DNA of 64,000 nucleotides from the NCBI GenBank assembly GCA_950295325.1, contig OX485804.1, positions 51,386,429-51,450,428 on the forward strand, in the 5' to 3' direction. The notes beneath the pieces are model-generated. The model was not told the DNA's origin. It saw nothing but the letters and a program-made list of their open reading frames with translations, and did not search any database. This document shows positions 57,801 to 64,000 of the stretch, piece by piece (position 1 is the stretch's first letter; every line of letters starts with the position of its first letter). The DNA is from Polytrichum commune. Taxonomy: Eukaryota; Streptophyta; Polytrichopsida; Polytrichales; Polytrichaceae. Both the position numbers and the translations under genes were made by a program.

Positions 57801-60692
57801 CATTAAATTTTCCACCCACACTAATAGGACTATTTAGTGTAGTTGCAATGTGCCCAGTTGCTGTGTCAGTGCCGCACCGCATGGCTTTTTGATGCTGATT
57901 CACTTCAGTTGGATGTATTTATCACACCAGTGTATTGTATAGTAATGAAAATCACATCACTTCACCAATTTTTGTTCATACAAGGACTTCATGGAGATGA
58001 AACTATGTAGTTCTCATTGTACCTATTGTAGGACCATAGTAAGGTATTTTTGGTGACTGTTTTGCAGCCACAACAGCAACCGGGCACCGGGGAGTGTGCA
58101 TTGGATCCGGCAATTTTTGGTGCTTCAACACGCTTGCTCAACACAAATCATTTTGCTGTATATTTCAAAGGCATGCCACAATTTCAAGGAAAGGTGAGCT
58201 TCAAGATATTTTTAATACTGCTCACAAGCCGCTACATATATTTTGCAGATTCAAGTAACCCTGGTGGTCCTTACTCTTCCTCTGCCTATATGTACTCTCA
58301 TTCTTCAGCTAACAGTTGTTGCCACTGGACAGACTTTAAGGCGGCATGGTGATGAAATCGAGCGCACTGTTGGTGGATACTACAGGGCACACGGTCGTGT
58401 TGATGACACAATGAACTTGGGAGGCATCAAGGTAAGAGCTCCATACTGCATGTTACAGTCAGATTTGGACACCCAGTGATAAAGTTTTAATTTTAAGGTG
58501 CCACATAGGAGTTATAATCAATCTTAACCAATGCCAACATGACACTTGCCACTTATAAACTTAGGCATTCATGAGAAGAGTTAATTATGTTCAAAACTGA
58601 AAGGCAAGTAGGGGTAATGTCATCAGCATCAGTCACTACTAGTACAGACACTGAGCTCTCTTCGTCCCCATTCTCCTTTATATTGTTGAGCTTGTGTTCC
58701 TTGGTGCTTTCATATTAGGGCTATCCTCTAACTCAACATGACTTTTTGTCGGGAGTTGGTTGTTTTGCATACAATACCTTTCGTGTTCGGTAAGTTTTCA
58801 GTGCATGCTAGGAGGTAGTGTAGAGGTTCGAATGAAAAACATTCTATATCGGTTCATTGAGGATCGAACTCATTTTGACATGCCAAGAGGTGATAAAATA
58901 AGTTTGGCTCTCAATGAATTGAAATAGGTTGCTCATTATTCAGATTCTAACACTACCTCCTAGTATGCAGCACACGTGGAATTTTTTCTATTGATGTTGT
59001 ATGCAAAACAACCAATGAAAGAATCATAGCGGACCAACTCTGACGAAAAGTCCCATTGAGTTACAGGATATCTCTATTGTGAGCAAATTACTGTTTGTGT
59101 ACGTATGTTGTCATGTATGACGATCCTACCCAGTACAGCGAAGGCTCACCTGTTCTTTATGTATCTCTTGATAGCCTAAGCACATGGAGTAGGGGTTCCT
59201 TGCAACAGCCTATGGCAACCAAGTGTGGATGAGCTGTGAATTTTCTTACCTACAATGTAAGATGCCCCACAGTTGTACAAATTCATTTTTGACTCTAACT
59301 TTGATGTGCACGCACTTCTGATTGCCAGGTAAGCTCTGTGGAAATCGAGCGAGTTTGCAACTCGGCCCACGTGGCAGTCCTGGAGACAGCAGCAATTGGT
59401 GTCCCTCCCTCTGGTGGGGGACCAGAGCAACTGCTAATTGTAGCAGTTTTGAAAGGAGAAGAAGCGGCTCCTGTCTCAGCTGAAGACTTGAAGAAAGTCT
59501 TCAATGCAACCATTCAATCAAAACTGAATCCCCTGTTCAAGGTATATATCACCCTGTCTCAAACCTGCACTTATTGTCCTTTTTGTGCGTGCCACAGTAA
59601 TTCTTCAGAATCCACATTAGTTCTCATATTGATATGGGCCTCGTTAGTTTTCAATGCATACCAAATCTCTAGTTTTAAATTAGTGTCAGAAAAATTCATT
59701 GTTTTTGTAGGAAATTGATGTTTTGAGTATTTTACTTTATGCTACTATTGTCCTTAATTTAAGTATGAAGGTGTTGTTCAGATGTTTCTGGGGTAAGACT
59801 CGGGGGAAGACCCAGGGTCTTGGCCCGCATTATTTCCACCCTGACAAGACAATGAGCGTAGCTTACATCAATTAGTTTCCACATTAATTTTTTCACCCAC
59901 AATAATACAACAATTCAGTGTACCTGGTAGGGATTCATCACTCTCATAAATACCAGGAAGGGATGGTAAGCATTCAACTCTACTTATTTCCCTTCGCTTC
60001 CAATATCTAACAATATTGTATAAACACTTATACAAAGATAATTCTATGGAGGTCACACCTTGTCATTGAACCTTACATAGGGGTCATGACAGATAGTCTA
60101 ATGAATTCAAGATCTAGCTTCCCTCCCTCTCCTACAGCCTTGTAATTTTCTCCTGTCTTTCCCTTCCTTCCTAGCTGATGCATTTCTTGGGGTTACCCTT
60201 GCCTTCATATACATATTGTTCAAACAAGGTGTAGTAAGTTTCAAGAGTATGATTATGTGTTCCTCAAATAAAGTAGGGGCATGCAAGAAGCGATGAAAAA
60301 ACCAAGGAAATAGAAGACATGCAAGTACTTAGTTAACACATGACAACCTTGATAGTCCAATGCATCCTTATATTAGTTTTAGTAATCATGGTTGTCCAGG
60401 GATTGTGCACATGACCTACTATATCTCTACCCGAATTCTTCTACCCTTATCCCTAGCTTCCATACCCCTTATTACGCCTTGCTTTTTGATTTCTAAAATT
60501 TTTATGGTGCTCCCCAAAGTAATGACCCCAAATGCAGTAGCGCGCATTCACTGTCCTTCTATTTTGTCACAGGTAAATGCAGTGGTGCTCGCACCTTCAC
60601 TTCCTCGGACTGCCTCCAACAAAGTGATGCGGCGGATGCTACGCACGCATTATGGACAGGCCACCACTTCCACAAGGAAGTCCAACTTGTGA
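51858..60692 (+). CDS. AAE18: Acyl-activating enzyme AAE17/18-like, 14 exons
   Basis: Adenylate-forming acyl-CoA synthetase of the plant AAE17/18 branch. Exons: 51858-52135, 53409-53535, 53646-53914, 54566-54770, 54876-54916, 55071-55199, 55624-55697, 55847-56067, 56553-56647, 57220-57436, 58068-58193, 58333-58431, 59329-59541, 60573-60692. All introns are GT-AG and the lengths sum to 738 codons (737 aa), as expected for the family. Landmarks: [14 protein letters not shown] near 98; [21 protein letters not shown] loop FSSGTTGEPK (369-378); [23 protein letters not shown] (509-519); RRHGDE and [13 protein letters not shown] (597-627); A10 lysine Lys715 in [12 protein letters not shown]. The protein ends KSNL, a minor peroxisomal targeting (PTS1-type) tripeptide with a basic residue before it. 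The exon 3/4 join gives Cys225 (AWVCRVANAL) where relatives usually have Trp. Introns 9, 10, 12 and 13 carry miniature transposons; the reading frame is intact. Confidence 0.93.
52165..52635 (+). repeat. Two-copy duplication in AAE intron 1
   Basis: CAATGTGGATGCATGATCCTG through AAAGCTTTGGATTAACTAGC (52170-52315) is repeated with changes at 52460-52620 (CAATGTGGACATGG, AAAGCTTTGGATTAGCTATC). Confidence 0.5.
54165..54345 (-). repeat. Half copy of the ATAGGTGTCC-family repeat in AAE intron 3
   Basis: TGGACACCTATTTTTGAGTG, GGTTAGATGTGGATCTAAGA and CACACGTGTTTAAAAAGATT match 735-820 in the same orientation as that half. Confidence 0.5.
56757..57117. mobile_element. Miniature transposon, GAGTTATCC family, in AAE intron 9
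   Basis: Starts GAGTTATCCTCTAACTCAAC and ends with GAGTTAAAGGATAACTC. TA lies outside each end (56755-56756, 57118-57119). The terminal inverted similarity runs for roughly 80-100 bases and includes GGGAGTTGGT and its complement. No coding capacity; 361 bp. Confidence 0.7.
57489..57839. mobile_element. Miniature transposon, CACT..TAGTCC family, in AAE intron 10
   Basis: Left end CACTGAGTAGTCCTATTAGT, right end the complement of CACTAAATAGTCCTATTAGT: 22 of 24 terminal bases pair. TA flanks both sides (57487-57488, 57840-57841). 351 bp, no coding capacity. Confidence 0.7.
58718..59074. mobile_element. Miniature transposon, GAGTTATCC family, in AAE intron 12
   Basis: Same family as the copy at 56757, in the same orientation, 357 bp, flanked by TA on both sides (58716-58717, 59075-59076). 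Ends are GGGCTATCCTCTAACTC and TTACAGGATATCTC. The interior matches the 56757 copy nearly throughout. Confidence 0.7.
59568..59920. mobile_element. Miniature transposon, CACT..TAGTCC family, in AAE intron 13
   Basis: 353-bp copy in the same orientation as the intron-10 element, colinear with it (for example ACCAAATCTCTAGTTTTAAA and TTATTTCCACCCTGACAAGA). The ends are more worn (CACTTATTGTCC, CAATTCAGTG). Confidence 0.6.
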
Positions 60693-61533
60693 TGAAGCAA
60701 TAACTTGCACGATCAAAGTCTTGATCCTCTTCAACATGATGCTTCTGTATTTAATCAGAATAATGTGTTGCCAAGCAATTGATACCTCTCTTATAGATGG
60801 AATTGAACTCGAGTGAATAATGCACCCTCGAATGTACAGCATTTTCTTGTGGTCAAAGCGGCTACACAAGTAATTAGATTCGCAACAAACGAGGATTTGT
60901 GGCATTGCAATGCCTGCCTTGTGATTCGGCATAGATTTGTTGTGCTTGCAAAGTACTTTGTGTCATTGATTTGAGTTCATGTCCAATTTGGTAACTCCAT
61001 GTGTATCTTTACTCCAAAGAGCATCAGGCAGCTTGTTTCATTTCAACAAGCACTTGCTTATCATGAATACTGTAAATACTGTGGGCTAAACTACTGTATG
61101 TTCAAATCTGATTGGGCAAGTTTCTCTGCCTAAACCGAAGTCTCATGTATTCTTTTAAGGGGTTCCATCCAATCACATGATGATAGGCGATGTGATCATT
61201 ATGTTGACTAAGGTAAGTGTGCCTAAAGTGGACACTTTCAAGCATTCCAACATATGTAGGGGTTTGACAATCCAAAAAAACTTACATGAACACATTAGCA
61301 AATCCAAATGAGGAACATGAGAGTTGGTCTTGCTACATTTGTAATGAAAGTGATCTTATGAATTCTTGAAGTGGTGTTCATAGATTTTTTTTAAATGGTT
61401 TTCTTTCATACATGTACATTTAAGACTTGAATTTGTACATATATGCTAGAAACCATTTAAGATCACAAACCACATTAGGACCACATACCTTATTGAGTCT
61501 AAAATGGCTATCAAATTTTCAGCTTGTAGTCTA
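60693..61533. other. AAE 3' flank, no gene seen
   Basis: Non-coding sequence following the AAE stop codon; no repeat supported. Confidence 0.35.
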
Positions 61534-61660
61534 ATCTCTTTTAGACAAATGTCATTTTGGTATCTATTCTTGGAGTCATGCCAAACCACAAACCACTCAA
61601 GTATAGGTGTTCAATTAAGATAAGTAATCTAATTTAGGACATCTACCTTACAAACCCTCT
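61534..61660 (+). repeat. Half copy of the ATAGGTGTCC-family repeat
   Basis: TTTTGGTATCTATTCTTGGA, CCACTCAAGTATAGGTGTTC and AGGACATCTACCTTACAAAC match 565-690. Confidence 0.5.
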
Positions 61661-61984
61661 TCTTTCAGTCAAGCCACCTCACTTTCTTGACACCTGGTTG
61701 AACAAGGAGTTGAATCAAACGAACACAAAAATGACCACCATTTGCTAGGCATCACATGGTTTGATACCACAATGGGAAACCCATGGCTTCCCACACCACC
61801 AAAAATTCAAAAAATTTGATGCTCTCAAGCAAGCCTTTCTAGCTCAATGATGGAACTCTTTCCACCTTGCATGAAATAAACCATACTACTTCACATCAAG
61901 GACTTTCTCAACTATGACTATGAAGCATACATGAAGCAACCTTTGTCATTGCCTTAACAAAAATTTATTGTTGCTCACCACACC

Positions 61985-62165
61985 TCAAATCGTAGACTTG
62001 CCATTGAATCTGGCTACCCCAATCCCTGTAGATAACAAACTATGTCACCTTTACTCTTGCAATGTAGCTAAAAATGAATGACACTTTGTGTTGGAGTGTC
62101 CTCTCTCCGACTTCATTAGTGATAGGTTCAATTTCCTTCCCTATTTCAAAATGTAGTAGCTCTAT
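61985..62165 (+). mobile_element. LINE C-terminal relic (HFVLECP motif)
   Basis: Two short + strand frames joined by a frameshift read NRRLAIESGYPNP and HFVLECPLSDFISDRFNFL. This is the LAIExGR...E.HFxLxCP...RF signature seen after the reverse transcriptase in a widespread non-LTR group. Stops and a frameshift show it is dead. No further retroelement domain is visible on either side. Confidence 0.45.
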
Positions 62166-62299
62166 TTACTCTGAAGCCTTTTTTAAAATTGGATCATCTA
62201 GTTGATATAAGTTGTTATCTCACAAGAGCCACTACACTCCATTACCCTAAAAACTTAGCCTTGTTGATCCCACTTTGATATACTTCTAATTCCAAAAAT

Positions 62300-62894
62300 C
62301 TTATTTATTTCCTAAACTTCAAAATCAAATTCATTTCATCGAAGTAGTTAAAACGAAATTGATTTTAAAGTCCGGGAAGCCGAAAAGGTTAATGGGACTG
62401 AAATTTCATTTCATGGGCATCTTAGGAGTTAATCCAAACTCCAGTTTCCGGGACCTCAACCGAGTCTTAAACGAGGTCTCAGCTCACATGAGGACCTCAA
62501 TCGTGGATAACAGCCCAGAAACCCAACCAGCCAACCAATCGGCTCGCTCCGCAGATCCAACGGCCGACTGTCGTCATCCCAACCTTGGACGGTCCCAATT
62601 CGTAGAACACGTTAGTAGGTCTCCACGGAAACCCACTCTTCGTCTCAGAGCCCTAGGGTCCCGTACCCGCGCACTGGACTTTGGAGTAGGCCGCGCGAGT
62701 GGGGGTACCGTAATCCAAAACCCACACCCCATTACCGTGGTACCGCGCCTCCTTATTCGTCGTCGACGTCTCTCTCTCCACTTCGCCCTTCGGCACTAAT
62801 TTGCTTGCTTCCAACAATTCGCTGATCACTGCTTGCTTGCGCTACTTCCAGAGGCGAATTCTACAGCAGCTTTCCTATTCTGGTGAAATTTGAA
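62300..62894 (+). promoter_or_regulatory. Presumed promoter and 5' leader of the HEME gene
   Basis: GC content rises from about 62.4 kb up to the HEME start codon, and a pyrimidine-rich run near 62770 (CTCTCTCTCC) lies just upstream, as in many plant leaders. I see no clear TATA box. A 146-codon frame across 62359-62799 has low-complexity composition and no recognisable similarity, so I read it as chance in leader or promoter sequence. Confidence 0.35.
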
Positions 62895-63135
62895 ATGGCG
62901 TGTGTTAAGGCACCCCTCGCTGGAGGAGGTGTCCACACGTTACGAGAATTCTCGTCTCTATCCTACTCTGCTTCCGTCCAATGCCGTCCGTCCACCTTGT
63001 TCTGCCAGAAAATTTCGCCAAATCTCAGGACTCGCTCTTCGTCTGGTGGGTTCTCGTTGAAGTGCAATGCTAATGGAATGGTGGACGAAACTGAGGCGAA
63101 AGATCCCCTTCTGCTCAGAGTAGCTCGTGGAGAAG
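62895..63135 (+). CDS. HEME: Uroporphyrinogen decarboxylase (plastid), exon 1 only
   Basis: First exon of the plastid uroporphyrinogen-III decarboxylase, which makes coproporphyrinogen III in heme and chlorophyll synthesis. The 80 readable codons start at ATG 62895 (MACVKAPLAGGGVHTLREF) and include a Ser/Arg/Cys-rich transit peptide of about 55 residues. They end in DETEAKDPLLLRVARGE, which matches the start of the mature enzyme just before its conserved RPPVWxMRQAGR block. A GT donor at 63136 follows GAGAAG in phase 1. The rest of the gene lies past the right edge, because intron 1 (from 63136) is stuffed with nested miniature transposons. Only about 15-20 mature residues support the call, but the LLLR.ARGE context is characteristic. 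Confidence 0.72.
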
Positions 63136-63246
63136 GTTTGCCCCTCGACTCTTTGTGTGTGTGTGTTCTTAAGGGGATAAATTATCAAAAATGAAAAGAT
63201 TGAAATCATCGGAATTTTTCAATGGAAGTTATCGATCATCTCAATA

Positions 63247-63362
63247 GAGTTATCCTCTAACTTATCAACATGATAAGTTTGATGGGGAGTTGGTTGTTTT
63301 GCATACAATATACCTTACCTTCCATGCTCGGTAAGCTTGCGGTGCGTGCTTGGAGGTAGTGT
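63247..63362 (+). mobile_element. Left half of a GAGTTATCC-family element, interrupted
   Basis: GAGTTATCCTCTAACTTATC at 63247, preceded by TA, starts a family copy that breaks off at about 63362, where a palindromic insert (63371 onward) begins. It lies in HEME intron 1. Confidence 0.6.
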
Positions 63363-63500
63363 GGAGCCCCATATATATTGAAACCAAGCCTAATTGCTGA
63401 ACAAATTTCATAAATCCTCGGGAGGTTATCTTCACCTTCTTCATGCCCCAGCTGTGTAGGTTATCTCTTGCACCAACCAGCCATAACCCCAAGCTTATTA

Positions 63501-63873
63501 GACTTATTTTTTTAACTCAATGGGACTTTCCGTGGGAATCGGTCGCCCATGATTGTTCCACTGGTTGTTTTGCATCTAACATCAATAATTTATTTCCACC
63601 ATAGTTGCATTCTTAGAAGTGTGGAGGTTTGAATGAAGAATGTTCTATAACGGTTCATCGAGGGTTGAACTCATTTTGGCGTGCAGAAAGGAGTTTGACC
63701 CTTAATGAATTGAAATAGCTTAGGCTGCTCTTCATTTAAATTCAAACACTATCTCCAAGCATGCACCCATCACAAGTGGAAAGAAAACGTCGATATCGTA
63801 TGCAAACCAACCAATGGAAAATCGTAGGGCACCAATTCCCAACGAAAAATCCCATTAAGGTAAAGGATGACTC
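63501..63873. mobile_element. GAGTTATCC-family element inside a long palindrome
   Basis: TA-flanked copy (63499-63500, 63874-63875) whose two ends are both of the right-end type: the left end reads as the complement of the right (TTTTTTTAACTCAATGGGAC). It is flanked by a further inverted pair of about 125 bases (63371-63497 and 63876-64000), so the whole block is a palindrome running off the window. Confidence 0.6.
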
Positions 63874-64000
63874 TAATAAGCTTGGGGTTATGGCTGGGTG
63901 GGTGGAAGAGATAACCTTCACAGCTAGGGCATGAAGGTGATGATAACCTCCCGAGGTTTTATGAAATTTGTTCAGCGATTAGGATTGGTTTTTATATATA

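Noticed and set aside
62359-62799. 146-codon frame upstream of HEME
   Set aside because: Arg/Ser/Pro-rich composition of a GC-rich leader, no ATG at the start, no homology recognised.
30054-64000. Lipase, NdhT and HEME as a functional chloroplast gene cluster
   Set aside because: Plastid targeting is common among plant nuclear genes; spacing is wide and the proteins act in unrelated pathways.

Overview
This is a nuclear window from a land plant. It holds five intron-rich plant genes, all on the + strand, with canonical GT-AG introns and strong similarity to plant-specific families (PLIP-type lipase, NdhT, AAE17/18-type acyl-activating enzyme, plastid uroporphyrinogen decarboxylase). The genes sit in long stretches packed with small inverted-repeat transposons, decayed LINE and Ty3/gypsy fragments and degenerate tandem repeats. 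The low gene density, the LINE relics with an unusual long C-terminus and the moderately diverged proteins would suit a non-flowering plant, but the sequence does not settle the species.

Layout. 1-9.6 kb: no intact gene; LINE relics on the - strand, short dispersed repeats and GTCGAC-rich repeat arrays. 10.1-15.1 kb: a five-exon endo-beta-mannanase whose first intron carries about seven degenerate ~200-bp repeats. 15.1-28.2 kb: intergenic, with several inverted-repeat elements; the best (19729-20467) has 32-bp perfect terminal inverted repeats, a 4-bp target duplication and an apparent empty-site paralogue 380 bp away. 25.1-27.3 kb is a decayed tandem repeat. 28.4-34.3 kb: PLIP-type plastid lipase. 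35.4-36.2 kb: an inverted-repeat element. 37.8-40.3 kb: NdhT. 40.8 kb: a nested perfect inverted repeat. 42.2-43.1 kb: an unidentified ORF on the - strand with partial copies of itself downstream. 44.6-46.8 kb: a decayed Ty3/gypsy element (- strand). 47.8-49.9 kb: more small transposons. 51.9-60.7 kb: a 14-exon acyl-activating enzyme with miniature transposons in introns 9, 10, 12 and 13. 62.9 kb to the end: exon 1 of plastid uroporphyrinogen decarboxylase, with its first intron running off the window.

The genes do not form a pathway. Three (lipase, NdhT, uroporphyrinogen decarboxylase) encode chloroplast proteins, the acyl-activating enzyme is probably peroxisomal and the mannanase is secreted. 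I see no new multi-gene system. The most noteworthy signals are the families of short inverted-repeat elements, several with defined target duplications, and the nested hairpin at 40.8 kb. All exon joins were read by eye from reading frame, splice sites and family similarity.
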